From NCBI GenBank assembly GCA_913030835.1, contig CAJWDP010000025.1, positions 1 to 43,952 of the forward strand: a stretch of DNA of 43,952 nucleotides, given 5' to 3'. This stretch comes from an uncultured Flavobacteriales bacterium. Lineage in GTDB: Bacteria > Bacteroidota > Bacteroidia > Flavobacteriales_D > Parvicellaceae. The stretch's first letter is position 1. Each line of letters starts with the position of its first letter. The notes below the pieces were generated by a model. The model saw only the letters and a program-made list of their open reading frames with translations, was not told the origin of the DNA and searched no databases. Shown here one piece after another: positions 25,736-35,116 of this stretch. Both the position numbers and the translations under genes were made by a program.

Positions 25736-27124
25736 ATGAGTTACGATCTAATTGTTGTAGGAAGTGGTCCTGGTGGTTATGTGGCTGCAATCAGAGCCTC
25801 ACAGCTTGGTTTAAAAACAGCTGTAATCGAAAAGGAATCTTTGGGTGGAATCTGTTTGAACTGGGGGTGCATACCAACGAAAGCTTTGCTGAAAAGCGCA
25901 AATGTATTTGACTACATCAATCATGCAGCTGACTATGGCATAACGGTAAAGGATGCAACTGCAGACTTCAATAATGTGGTAAAGAGAAGTCGTGATGTAG
26001 CCAGTGGAATGAGCAATGGTGTTCAGTTCTTGATGAAAAAGAATAAGATTGATGTAATCATGGGAACCGGAAAAATAAAGCCGGGTAAAAAAGTAGATGT
26101 TACTGACGAAAAAGGAAGCACAAAAGAATACAGTGCAAAAAACATCATTCTTGCAACAGGCGCGAGATCCAGACAGTTAAAAAATCTTCCGCAGGACGGT
26201 AAAAAGATCATAGGATACAGAGATGCATTGGTGCTTCCAAAACTACCTAAGTCTATGTTGGTGGTTGGCTCGGGTGCCATCGGTGTCGAATTCGCCTACT
26301 TCTACAATGCGATGGGCGTTGACGTAACTATCGTTGAATATTTGCCTCGGATTGTTCCGGTCGAAGACAAGGAAGTATCCAAGCAATTGGAAAGATCCTT
26401 TAAAAAGCAGGGAATAAAAGTAATGACGGAAGCTTCGGTCGAATCCGTAGATACTACAGGAAAATCATGCAAAGCATTGGTAAAAACCAAAAAAGGAGAA
26501 GAAACCATAGAAGCAGAAATCGTTCTTTCCGCCGTAGGTATTGAAGCTAATCTGGAAAACATTGGACTAGAAGATGTTGGAATTGTTACGGATAAAGGAA
26601 AAATACTGGTAAATGACTTCTATCAAACCAATATGCCCGGATATTATGCCATTGGGGATATCACTCCAGGACCTGCTTTAGCTCATGTTGCTTCTGCTGA
26701 GGGAATAATCTGCGTTGAAAAAATTGCGGGACACAATCCCGAAACACTGGATTATGGAAATGTGCCGGGATGTACCTATTGCTCGCCTGAAGTTGCATCA
26801 GTAGGAATGACGGAAGAGGCTGCCAAAGAAGCCGGTTACGATGTGAAAGTTGGAAAATTCCCATTTTCAGCTTCCGGAAAGGCATCTGCAGCCGGCCATA
26901 AAGATGGGTTTATCAAACTTATCTTCGACGGCAAATACGGGGAACTTCTTGGTGGGCATATGATAGGCGCTAATGTAACGGAAATGATTGCCGAAATCGT
27001 AGCGGTGAGGAAACTGGAGACTACAGGAATGGAGCTAATCAAAACAGTACATCCTCATCCTACCATGAGTGAAGCAGTAATGGAGGCAGCTGCAGCAGCT
27101 TACGACGAAGTCATTCATATGTAA
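25736..27124 (+). CDS. lpdA: Dihydrolipoyl dehydrogenase (E3)
   Basis: This FAD enzyme reoxidises the lipoyl groups of pyruvate and 2-oxoglutarate dehydrogenase and the glycine cleavage system. The 462-residue protein has the FAD loop VVGSGPGGYVAA, the redox-active pair Cys40/Cys45 in GGICLNWGCIPTKA, the NAD-binding loop VVGSGAIGVEFAYFY near residue 180, the second FAD motif YAIGDITPGPALAHVA and the dimer-interface HPHPTMSE near the C-terminus. A stand-alone gene with no E1 or E2 beside it suggests a shared E3. It is convergent with dacB, with 31 bases between the stop codons. Confidence 0.97.
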   Translation: MSYDLIVVGSGPGGYVAAIRASQLGLKTAVIEKESLGGICLNWGCIPTKALLKSANVFDYINHAADYGITVKDATADFNNVVKRSRDVASGMSNGVQFLMKKNKIDVIMGTGKIKPGKKVDVTDEKGSTKEYSAKNIILATGARSRQLKNLPQDGKKIIGYRDALVLPKLPKSMLVVGSGAIGVEFAYFYNAMGVDVTIVEYLPRIVPVEDKEVSKQLERSFKKQGIKVMTEASVESVDTTGKSCKALVKTKKGEETIEAEIVLSAVGIEANLENIGLEDVGIVTDKGKILVNDFYQTNMPGYYAIGDITPGPALAHVASAEGIICVEKIAGHNPETLDYGNVPGCTYCSPEVASVGMTEEAAKEAGYDVKVGKFPFSASGKASAAGHKDGFIKLIFDGKYGELLGGHMIGANVTEMIAEIVAVRKLETTGMELIKTVHPHPTMSEAVMEAAAAAYDEVIHM

Positions 27125-27155
27125 TCGGTCGATCTCATTCGAATTTAGGACCCGA

Positions 27156-28646
27156 TCAATGTTCATATTGAGACAAGGCCACCATGACTTTCTCAATCTT
27201 TTGTTTTAAGATTTTATGAGAACAGGAATGGTTATTGACGATGATTGCAAAGGCTAGATTCCGATCTTTTTTTGTAGTTACATAACCGGCGTAACTTTTC
27301 ACCCGGCTCATTGTTCCACTCTTTGCTCGAACTTTTCCATGTGCTGAAGTGCCAACACACATAGTTTTCAGCGTACCTGTTTTTCCGGCGACTGGCAAAG
27401 AACTTTTAAACGATTTAGAGTACTTGCTATGATGCATGATTCCTAAGACATCCACAAGATGTTTGGCAGAGATTGTATTGTGCCTGGAGAGACCACTACC
27501 ATCATGGATATTCATACCTAGAGTCTCAACTCCCTGAGCTGCCCAATACTTTGAAATTGCCGCTGCCCCATTAAAATTACTGCCTTGATTATACCTAGAT
27601 TTTCCAACTGCTCGAAGTAAATGTTCTGCAAAAAGATTCACGCTTAGCAAATTGGTCCAATACACAATTTTGGAAAGACTCGGGGACCTCATTGAATGGA
27701 ATCGCACTCTCTTTTTATCTAGTGAAACACCCTTCTGCCTCAACAGGCGAATTGTTGTTGGAGATCCATGGATTGAAAAGCCAGAATCGATGAGGTTCCA
27801 ATTAAAATCCCAAGCCACTTGGTATGCGGGGTCGGGAATAGATCCTTTCACTTCAAATCCTATTTTTTTCTTCGGAATCTTTCCTTCGACAATTTTGAAG
27901 TCATTGTACGGTGCTCCAAAAATATACGCCTGATCACTCCTAATATTTGCGGATATAACCCTGTTATCAACCACAAGGTTCGGAACATATGGCCTGATGC
28001 ACTCAACAACGGTGGAATCTCCATTATTCTGCCCTGAATCAAAAGACAAATGGTACGTATTGTCATAAACGGTTAAACCACATGGGCCTGCACCATAATA
28101 ATTCGCAATATCACCCCAAACCCATGTAGAAGGAACCATGTCGTCTGTCATCCAGGTTGCATCCGCGATTACGGAACCCGTAATTGAATCAATTCCCAAT
28201 TCTCTGGTTGCTTGAAGCCACTCGCTCAAAAAGCTACTTGATTCCTTAAAATATTTTGAACCTAAGGTTGGATCTCCTCCACCCTTTACGTACAAATTGC
28301 CATGCAGTATTCGGGATGCAGAATCGATTTTTCCATCGTATTCAAGGTGAGTTTCAAACGTGTAATACGACCCCAATATTTGAATAGCCGCTGCCGTGGT
28401 TACCAACTTCATGGTGGACGCAGGCACCAAGGATCTATTTCCATTCATGTTTGCAATCACTTGATTAGAATCAACATCCATCACAAAAAAGCTAATTGAT
28501 GCATGTTTTAAAGACTCAGCATTCATAATTGATTCAACAGAACTTTGAATGGCATTATCAAACTCTTCGACATGCTGAGCATAGCAATTGCCATAAACGA
28601 TCAAAAAGAAAACGACCCATGTCCTCATGCGGTTAAAACTAAACAT
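27156..28646 (-). CDS. dacB: D-alanyl-D-alanine carboxypeptidase/endopeptidase (PBP4, S13 family)
   Basis: The 496-residue secreted protein has a signal peptide ending near NCYAQ and the class C penicillin-binding motifs in order: PASTMKLVT with catalytic Ser77 and Lys80, HDGSGLSRHN near residue 385, and KTGT at 422-425. A long insertion between the first and second motifs is typical of the S13 family. It trims or cleaves peptide cross-links in peptidoglycan in the periplasm. An ATG at 28628 would also keep the signal peptide. It is divergent from asnB, with 52 bases between. Confidence 0.93.
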   Translation of the reverse strand: MFSFNRMRTWVVFFLIVYGNCYAQHVEEFDNAIQSSVESIMNAESLKHASISFFVMDVDSNQVIANMNGNRSLVPASTMKLVTTAAAIQILGSYYTFETHLEYDGKIDSASRILHGNLYVKGGGDPTLGSKYFKESSSFLSEWLQATRELGIDSITGSVIADATWMTDDMVPSTWVWGDIANYYGAGPCGLTVYDNTYHLSFDSGQNNGDSTVVECIRPYVPNLVVDNRVISANIRSDQAYIFGAPYNDFKIVEGKIPKKKIGFEVKGSIPDPAYQVAWDFNWNLIDSGFSIHGSPTTIRLLRQKGVSLDKKRVRFHSMRSPSLSKIVYWTNLLSVNLFAEHLLRAVGKSRYNQGSNFNGAAAISKYWAAQGVETLGMNIHDGSGLSRHNTISAKHLVDVLGIMHHSKYSKSFKSSLPVAGKTGTLKTMCVGTSAHGKVRAKSGTMSRVKSYAGYVTTKKDRNLAFAIIVNNHSCSHKILKQKIEKVMVALSQYEH

Positions 28647-28698
28647 ATTTTGTCAGTCGTTGGACTGTAGCATTTATCTTTAGACAAATTTCAGTCCA

Positions 28699-30546
28699 AT
28701 GTGCGGAATCACAGGAATTATTGGTAAAAAGAAGTTGAGTTCAGCTCTACTAGGAAAAGTAGCTGAAGCTTGTGATTCAATTCGGCACCGAGGTCCTGAC
28801 AGTCAGGGTAACTTTGGCAATGATTACTGGGCTCTGGGCCATACCCGACTGAGCGTAATTGACACTTCATCCGCTGCAAACCAGCCAATGAGTATCAACA
28901 ATGGAAAATTAGTGATTGTATATAATGGTGAAATTTACAATCACAATGAAATAAGAAGTGACCTGATCAAGAAAGGGATTTCATTCAACACTTCCTCTGA
29001 TACAGAGACTTTGCTTCAAGCCTACTCGGTCTATGGCAAGAATGTACTACACATGCTGAATGGCTTCTTCGCATTTTGCATCTACGATCAATTGGAAAAT
29101 GAATTTTTTATTGCCCGAGACAGATTCGGAATAAAACCGTTGCACTATTCAATACAGGAAGACTATTTTGTGTTCGCTTCAGAAATTAAGTCTCTCTTAA
29201 AGTTTCCCATAAATAGGGAATTGAATTACCATGCGTTGGGCACCTATTTGCAATTGTCCTACATACCCGCTCCAAACAGCATTTACAAAAGTGTTCAAAA
29301 ATTATTACCGGGTCAAAGTATCAGTATTCGTGCTGATGGCGAACTAAAATTTGAAAATTATTATTCCATTAAAAAAAGAATCAGGCCAAATCAATTGGAT
29401 TTTGATTCAGCTGCATCCCAAGTAAAGCAACTAACCATGGAATCTGTTGAGCGAAGATTGATTTCTGACGTGCCTTTAGGATCGTTTCTCAGTGGGGGTG
29501 TTGATTCATCTATCATTGCGTATTGTGCAAATCAATACAAGCCGGTTGACACCTTTACCATATCGTTTAAAAACGAACCGATGTATGATGAATCGCACTA
29601 CGCAAGGATGGTTTCAAAGCACATCAAATCCAATCACCATGAATTTGAAATAACCAACACAGAGCTATTGGAGATTCAGTCAGAATCACAAAAAAATATG
29701 GATGAACCCTTTGCCGACTCCTCATCTATTGCTTTTGGCGCATTAGCCAAATTCACTAAAAATCATGTTACCGTTGCACTTTCAGGAGACGGAGCGGACG
29801 AACTATTTTCTGGTTATAATAAGCATGCGGCCTTATTTATGAGCATGCAAGGAGGTCTAAAACATAAAGCGATTCAAAAAGCCAGCCCTCTCTTTCGGCT
29901 CATTAAGGAAGGACGAGATTCTAAAACAACAAATTTAGCCAGAAAAGTAAAAAAATACGCGGATGGTTCAGAGCTAAGTCTTAACGATCGATATTTCTAT
30001 TGGGCAAAATTTACTTCCGCTGAAATGGCAAAAGGGTTACTGAAAAATTTCCAGGAAATCGACCAGAACTATCTTATGTCAGAAGTAAATGACTTCAACG
30101 ACATACTCTACAACGACTTCAATTTGGTACTGCAAAACGACATGTTGAAAAAGGTAGATTCCATGAGTATGTTAAATAGCCTTGAGGTGCGAACTCCATT
30201 TCTAGATCATCAGCTGGTTGAATATGTTTTCAGCCTTCCATCAGCGTTCAAAATCAATTCCAACGGCAGTAAATTATTACTTAAAGAAGCATTTCGTAAA
30301 GAGCTGCCGCCAGAGATTTTTGCTCGTAAGAAACATGGCTTTGAAGTTCCATTAGTGAAATGGTTCAAAGGACCACTACAAACGAATCTGAATAACTTAT
30401 TGTTGGATAGGGATCGAATCGAAGAGCAAGGAATATTTCAATTTGATGCAATATCCTCACTTTTCAAGCAAAATTTATCTCAGAATCAAGATACAATTTG
30501 GGCTTTGTTGCAATTTCAATTGTGGTATTATCGGCATAACCAGTAG
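28699..30546 (+). CDS. asnB: Asparagine synthase (glutamine-hydrolysing)
   Basis: The 615-residue protein begins MCGITGIIG, so the N-terminal cysteine nucleophile of the class II glutaminase domain is exposed after methionine removal. It continues with RHRGPDSQG and YNGEIYNHNEIR, then the synthetase domain with the PP-loop FLSGGVDSSII near residue 265 and ALSGDGADELFSGYN. The C-terminal part has RTPFLDHQLVEYVFSLP. It could simply make asparagine. Members of this family inside polysaccharide loci sometimes amidate sugars or act on glycan precursors, and the genes that follow make such a role possible here. Confidence 0.93.
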   Translation: MCGITGIIGKKKLSSALLGKVAEACDSIRHRGPDSQGNFGNDYWALGHTRLSVIDTSSAANQPMSINNGKLVIVYNGEIYNHNEIRSDLIKKGISFNTSSDTETLLQAYSVYGKNVLHMLNGFFAFCIYDQLENEFFIARDRFGIKPLHYSIQEDYFVFASEIKSLLKFPINRELNYHALGTYLQLSYIPAPNSIYKSVQKLLPGQSISIRADGELKFENYYSIKKRIRPNQLDFDSAASQVKQLTMESVERRLISDVPLGSFLSGGVDSSIIAYCANQYKPVDTFTISFKNEPMYDESHYARMVSKHIKSNHHEFEITNTELLEIQSESQKNMDEPFADSSSIAFGALAKFTKNHVTVALSGDGADELFSGYNKHAALFMSMQGGLKHKAIQKASPLFRLIKEGRDSKTTNLARKVKKYADGSELSLNDRYFYWAKFTSAEMAKGLLKNFQEIDQNYLMSEVNDFNDILYNDFNLVLQNDMLKKVDSMSMLNSLEVRTPFLDHQLVEYVFSLPSAFKINSNGSKLLLKEAFRKELPPEIFARKKHGFEVPLVKWFKGPLQTNLNNLLLDRDRIEEQGIFQFDAISSLFKQNLSQNQDTIWALLQFQLWYYRHNQ

Positions 30547-30596
30547 TTCTGTTGAAAGAAATAGTTGGTGCAATCATCTTCGTAAGATAGTATTGA

Positions 30597-30604
30597 TAAA
30601 TTTG
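30597..30604 (+). promoter_or_regulatory. TAnnTTTG (-7) box before the GT4 gene
   Basis: TAAATTTG lies 20 bases upstream of the TTG start at 30625, within the 78-base gap after asnB. No TTG at standard spacing is present. It suggests that the glycosyltransferase can be transcribed independently of asnB. Confidence 0.35.
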
Positions 30605-30624
30605 GCTATTAAATAGTTAGCACT

Positions 30625-31815
30625 TTGCCAAAAATATTAAGAATAGTGAATCGATTTAATTTAGGTGGACCCGCATACTCCATTGCGTACCTTACTAAGT
30701 ATCTTGATTCCAAATTCGAAATAAAATTGATCGGGGGTAAAAGAGACGACTTTGAAGAGTCAAGCGAATTTATTCTTGAAATGCTTGATGTTGAATATAC
30801 GGTGCTGGAAAACATGAAACGGTCAATTAACATCAGAAGAGATCTACGATCGTACAAGGAAATTAAAAATATCATTGCAGAATTCAAACCAGATATCGTT
30901 CATACGCATGCGGCCAAAGCAGGCGCTATCGGCAGACTAGCGGCTCACCGCATGAATGTGCCAGTCGTGGTGCATACATTTCATGGCCATGTTTTCCATT
31001 CCTATTTCGGGAAGTTGAAGACTTCATTTTACAAGAGATTGGAACGTTATCTCGCAAAAAAATCTTCAGGCATTATTACACTGAGTAAAGCACAACATAA
31101 CGAGATTTGCAATTTGCATAGTATATGTCCTGAAAACAAAGCTTTTATTGTTCCTCTTGGACTCAATTTAGATCGATTTCAACAAGATAACGCAAGTAAA
31201 CGATCGGAGTTTAGGCAGGAATGGAGCATTGATGAAGACACCATTTTAATCGGCATTGTTGGAAGAGTTGTACCCATAAAAAACCATGTTTTTTTTCTCG
31301 AAGCAATGAAACGATTAAAATCACAAACAGAAAAGCGGGTCATTGGAATGATCGTAGGTGATGGAGATATGACAGAGGAGATGATCAATCGATCTAAAGA
31401 GATGGGGCTATCCGTTTCCTGCCCAAAAGAAAATGTAGACAAACCGGATGTTATTTTTACGTCTTGGATCACATCAATTGACAAAGTCAATGCGAGTTTA
31501 GATATTATGTGTCTCACCTCTCTTAATGAAGGAACTCCCGTGAGTTTAATCGAGGCACAGGCCTGCTCCCTTCCTATTGTTTCAACAAATGTAGGGGGCG
31601 TTGAAGACATTGTAATCGATGGCGTTTCAGGTCATCTGGTTGACAATCAAGATATAGATCAATTCGTTGGTCACCTGATTGAACTGGTTGAATCGAAGGC
31701 GAAGAGAGAGTCAATGGGAGTGGCTGGTAAAAAGCATGTTTTTGATAAGCATCACTATACACAGGCATGCCAAAGAATGGAAAAAATTTATCTCCAATTG
31801 TTGAATGCAAAATAA
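30625..31815 (+). CDS. GT4-family glycosyltransferase
   Basis: The 396-residue protein has a GT-B fold. The N-terminal domain contains NRFNLGGPAYSIAYL, DIVHTHAAKAGAIGRLAA and VVHTFHGHVFHSYF. The C-terminal nucleotide-sugar domain has GIVGRVVPIKNHVFFLEA and the acceptor-site region SLNEGTPVSLIEAQACSLPIVSTNVGG, which carries the E-x7-E pattern. It should transfer a sugar from a nucleotide donor to a lipid-linked glycan at the cytoplasmic face. The start is a TTG at 30625, since no ATG precedes the first strand. It is the only cytosolic GT-B transferase in this polysaccharide locus, so the repeat-unit pathway is not complete in the window. Confidence 0.92.
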   Translation: MPKILRIVNRFNLGGPAYSIAYLTKYLDSKFEIKLIGGKRDDFEESSEFILEMLDVEYTVLENMKRSINIRRDLRSYKEIKNIIAEFKPDIVHTHAAKAGAIGRLAAHRMNVPVVVHTFHGHVFHSYFGKLKTSFYKRLERYLAKKSSGIITLSKAQHNEICNLHSICPENKAFIVPLGLNLDRFQQDNASKRSEFRQEWSIDEDTILIGIVGRVVPIKNHVFFLEAMKRLKSQTEKRVIGMIVGDGDMTEEMINRSKEMGLSVSCPKENVDKPDVIFTSWITSIDKVNASLDIMCLTSLNEGTPVSLIEAQACSLPIVSTNVGGVEDIVIDGVSGHLVDNQDIDQFVGHLIELVESKAKRESMGVAGKKHVFDKHHYTQACQRMEKIYLQLLNAK

Positions 31816-31830
31816 TCTGTAAAATTTATT

Positions 31831-31838
31831 TAACTTTG
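31831..31838 (+). promoter_or_regulatory. TAnnTTTG (-7) box before the polysaccharide export genes
   Basis: TAACTTTG lies 21 bases upstream of the ATG at 31860-31862 region (start at 31859-31861). A TTG at 31801-31803 is 27 bases away, longer than usual. The likely transcript would cover the Wza-like, Wzc-like and following genes. Confidence 0.4.
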
Positions 31839-31858
31839 CAACTCAAAGTACTTTTAAA

Positions 31859-32650
31859 ATGAAAAACGGTATACTATATTTTTTATTCGCTTTAGCCACA
31901 ATTATATGCATGTCGAGCTGTGGAATCAATTCTAACTTTATGTTGAAAACTCCAAGGGATTTTCAGTTTGACAGCATTCCGATGGCACCCAAGGTAGACT
32001 ATGTAATTGCTCCAAATGATCTTTTCAGTTTCCGATTATTTGCAAATGATGGTTTCAAAGTGATCGATCTTGCTGCGGGGACAAACGCCGAAGGTACAAA
32101 TAACGTTGGGGGTAATCGTGTCATTGGCCAATCGTTCATCTCCTATTTGGTGCGGCAAGATGGTAAAGCCCGTTTACCCATGCTCGGGGATGTTCGGATT
32201 GCTGGTTTAACCAAATTAGAGGCTGAGATGAATTTAGAAGAAGCATACGCCAAGTATTACGTTAACCCATACGTTCAGATACAAATTCAAAACCAAAGAG
32301 TTTTTGTATTCCCAGGAAATGGAGCTGATGCTCAGGTTATAGAATTGCAAAACAACAACACAACTTTGCTCGAAGCAATTGCAAGAGCCGGAGGAATTGC
32401 TGAACGAGGGAGAGCAAAACGTGTCAAGATTATTCGACAAACCAAGGAGGGAAAGGATGTCTATCAAATCAATCTTTCTACCATTGGGGAAGGGCTTAAA
32501 TATACAAGCATGATTATGCAGGCCAATGACATCGTTTATGTTGAGCCCGTGCCTGAAATTTCTCAAGGCGTATTGAACGAAGTTACTCCGATTGTCGCTT
32601 TGCTCTCGAGTGCGTTTGTTATTTATTTGACGATCAATCAACTCAAATAA
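31859..32650 (+). CDS. Wza-like polysaccharide export outer-membrane lipoprotein
   Basis: The 263-residue protein has a lipoprotein signal with lipobox MSSC and the modified cysteine at residue 21. A polysaccharide export (Poly_export) domain follows with the start YVIAPNDLFSFRLFAND, VRQDGKARLPMLGDVRIAGLTKLEAEMNL, and a SLBB-type repeat (about residues 150-220, EAIARAGGIAERGRAKRVKIIRQ). The C-terminus is a hydrophobic helix (VTPIVALLSSAFVIYLTINQ), comparable to the Wza outer-membrane helix. It should form the outer-membrane exit channel of a capsule or exopolysaccharide. The Wzc-like gene starts 6 bases downstream. Confidence 0.92.
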   Translation: MKNGILYFLFALATIICMSSCGINSNFMLKTPRDFQFDSIPMAPKVDYVIAPNDLFSFRLFANDGFKVIDLAAGTNAEGTNNVGGNRVIGQSFISYLVRQDGKARLPMLGDVRIAGLTKLEAEMNLEEAYAKYYVNPYVQIQIQNQRVFVFPGNGADAQVIELQNNNTTLLEAIARAGGIAERGRAKRVKIIRQTKEGKDVYQINLSTIGEGLKYTSMIMQANDIVYVEPVPEISQGVLNEVTPIVALLSSAFVIYLTINQLK

Positions 32651-32656
32651 GTCCGC

Positions 32657-35116
32657 ATGATTGAGGAAGAAATAAGTAAACGGAACGACAGTTTCGAACG
32701 TTACCGGGAACGATTAACCAATTTCAGCAGCGAATTTGAAATTGGGCTTTTCCTGTATTTAACAAGGCAAATCTGGGTTTGGATGCTTCTCATTGTAATT
32801 GTCTGTTTCGGTCTGGGTTTTTTATACATACGATACACCCCGCCTCAATATAAAGCAAAAGCACTCATACAACGAACTTCGCAAGATAATGCCAGAAGGA
32901 TTCTGAACGTTAAGAATCCTTTGCAAGAAGATGAAACACTCACAGGAGATGTAGAGCTGCTGCGATCACCCTTGCTAATGGAGAAAACAGTAGCAAGTTT
33001 ACCGCTCCAAATACGCTATTTTCTCGAAGGAAAAATCTTAAAACACGAAAAATACAATGGGTCGCTATTTTTAGTAGAGGATTTTCAATTGCTCAATTCC
33101 AGTTTGGTTAATGTGCCCATTTATGTACTCTTGAAACCTGATAAAACAATTCACCTGAAGTACACGGTGGATGAAGAAACATTTGAGTTCAACGAATCAT
33201 TAAACGAATCTTTTTCAACGGAACATTTCATTTGTTCGATTCAAATTTCTGATTTGAATCGCTTTTACGCTCAACAAAACGATGGGGAATTCTACTTTCT
33301 ATACAGCGACTTGGAAAAGTTGGCCAGTGAGTTTTCTGCCATGCTGGAAGTGAGTATTGCCAATTCGAATGCCAATACCATTGGTCTCAGCTTTACCCAT
33401 CCAAATCAGGTGCTAACAAAAGATGTACTTGGTGCACTGATCGAGAATTTTGATCAATTCGACAGTATTAAGCGAAGCGAAAGCTCCAATAGAATTGTGG
33501 AGTTCATTGCTATGCAAAAAGACTCGGTATCCAAGAAACTCAAAGAATCCGAAAGAATGCTAAAGGATTTCAAGGACACCAATAAAATAAGGCAAGTTGA
33601 GGGGATGACTGATTCGTATCTGAGCAGAATAGAAGAAATGGAGAGCGAGCTCGTTAAATTGGATGTTGATGAGGAAATCCTCAACGAGATCGCAACCGTC
33701 ATAACCGACAATCCTTTGGAATTGGATATTTACAATGTTTTACCCATTCTAATTGGGTCGGAGTTCGAAAGCAATTTATACACTTTAATTTCCGTGCTTC
33801 ACAAAAAATTAATGCTGTATGAAGATCTGATCTCAGAAAGAACAGCGGATCATGAAGAAATAAAGAAAATCAGATCTCAGATAGATGTTCAAACCAAGCT
33901 CATATCTGAAGGAATTAAGTCGCTGTTAAACAAAACGATGACTCGAAAGGAAACATTAACCGGTAAACTGAACAAAATTGAGTCCAAATTCTACAATCTT
34001 CCTGAAAAAGAACTTGAATATGGTAGGCTAGATCGAATTTTCAACATCAACGATAAGTACTACACACTTCTTCTAGAGAAACAAACAGAATACGCGCTCA
34101 CCAGAGTTGGAATTACTTCTAATACAAATATGCTAAGCCCGCCTAAGATTCCGGAGTACCAAGATAGCCCGAGTAAAAAAATTGTTCTGGCAATCGCCGT
34201 AATTGCGAGCATCTTATTGTGTGTACTAATTTCTATATTCCGTTACCTTGCCCACAATGAAATTACATCGCTAAATGAAATAAGCAGCATTTCAAATGCT
34301 TCCGTTTCTATCCTGGGTATGATTCCCGTTTATAAAAACAAAATTCCTGTTTCTCAAATGATCATCAATCAAAATCCCAAATCTATGATTGCTGAATCAT
34401 TTCGATCCATAAGAACGAATATGGAGTTTGTTTCTTCAAGTTCTGAAAAAACAAAAGTTATTGGTGTAACTTCAACGGTATCAGGGGAAGGAAAAACATT
34501 CGTAGCAATCAATCTCGCCGGTATCATTGCCTTTTCTAATAAGAAAGTAATCGTGCTTGACCTAGATATGAGGAAACCCAAAATTCATCTTGGATTTGGA
34601 GTGGAAAACGTTCGGGGAATGAGCACTTTGTTGATCGGTAAAGAAAAAATCAACAATTGTATCAATACGTCTGAATTGCCCGGACTAGATTTTATTACGG
34701 CAGGACCGATTCCACCCAACCCATCAGAGTTAATTATAAATGGGGAACTTGAAAAGATCATAAGTGAGCTCAAAAAAACATACCATACTATTGTTGTTGA
34801 CAATCCACCCGTTGGGCTGGTTACAGATGGTATAAGCGTTATTAAAAAAGCAGATATTCCAATCTATATCTTCCGTGCGAATTACTCAAAAAAGAACTAC
34901 GTGCAGAATTTGGATCGTTTAATGAATGAACACAAAATATACAAACTATCGGCTGTACTTAACGGAGTGGATACCAGTAGAAAAAGATATGGGTACAATT
35001 ATGGTTACGGATATGGTTACGGGTATGGATATGGGTATGGTTATGGCAACAGCTATTACGAGGAAGGGAATTCAAAAAAATCTACCTTTATAAAGAGGAT
35101 ATTTCGAAAAAAATGA
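32657..35116 (+). CDS. Wzc-like chain-length regulator fused to BY-type tyrosine kinase
   Basis: The 819-residue inner-membrane protein has the Wzc architecture. A Wzz domain is framed by membrane helices at about residues 36-57 and 508-530, with a long periplasmic part containing coiled coils (about 270-460) and a GNVR-like region before the second helix. The cytoplasmic kinase carries Walker A STVSGEGKTF (GKT at 612-614), Walker A' VIVLDLDMRKPK and Walker B VVDNPP. Autophosphorylation of C-terminal tyrosines controls polymer export. The tail at residues 778-801 is unusual: 12 tyrosines in 24 residues, mostly alternating with glycine, followed by a basic end. It overlaps rfbC by four bases. 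Confidence 0.93.
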   Translation: MIEEEISKRNDSFERYRERLTNFSSEFEIGLFLYLTRQIWVWMLLIVIVCFGLGFLYIRYTPPQYKAKALIQRTSQDNARRILNVKNPLQEDETLTGDVELLRSPLLMEKTVASLPLQIRYFLEGKILKHEKYNGSLFLVEDFQLLNSSLVNVPIYVLLKPDKTIHLKYTVDEETFEFNESLNESFSTEHFICSIQISDLNRFYAQQNDGEFYFLYSDLEKLASEFSAMLEVSIANSNANTIGLSFTHPNQVLTKDVLGALIENFDQFDSIKRSESSNRIVEFIAMQKDSVSKKLKESERMLKDFKDTNKIRQVEGMTDSYLSRIEEMESELVKLDVDEEILNEIATVITDNPLELDIYNVLPILIGSEFESNLYTLISVLHKKLMLYEDLISERTADHEEIKKIRSQIDVQTKLISEGIKSLLNKTMTRKETLTGKLNKIESKFYNLPEKELEYGRLDRIFNINDKYYTLLLEKQTEYALTRVGITSNTNMLSPPKIPEYQDSPSKKIVLAIAVIASILLCVLISIFRYLAHNEITSLNEISSISNASVSILGMIPVYKNKIPVSQMIINQNPKSMIAESFRSIRTNMEFVSSSSEKTKVIGVTSTVSGEGKTFVAINLAGIIAFSNKKVIVLDLDMRKPKIHLGFGVENVRGMSTLLIGKEKINNCINTSELPGLDFITAGPIPPNPSELIINGELEKIISELKKTYHTIVVDNPPVGLVTDGISVIKKADIPIYIFRANYSKKNYVQNLDRLMNEHKIYKLSAVLNGVDTSRKRYGYNYGYGYGYGYGYGYGYGNSYYEEGNSKKSTFIKRIFRKK
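34988..35059 (+). repeat. Tyr-Gly dipeptide-coding tandem repeat in the Wzc-like tail
   Basis: A run of TAT/TAC codons alternating with GGN codons, 72 bases long, encodes 12 tyrosines within 24 residues. Codons vary (TAT or TAC; GGT, GGA, GGG, GGC), so the repeat is kept at the protein level and is not a perfect DNA repeat, although hexamer slippage is still possible. Confidence 0.9.

Noticed and set aside
27119-27160. Possible terminator between lpdA and dacB
   Set aside because: The inverted repeat (ATCGG ... CCCGAT) is short, imperfect and lacks a T-tract, so it cannot be distinguished from chance.
31179-31610. Minus-strand frame of 143 codons
   Set aside because: Antisense to the conserved C-terminal half of the GT4 glycosyltransferase.
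32234-32641. Minus-strand frame of 135 codons
   Set aside because: Antisense to the Wza-like gene, whose lipobox and export domain are clear.
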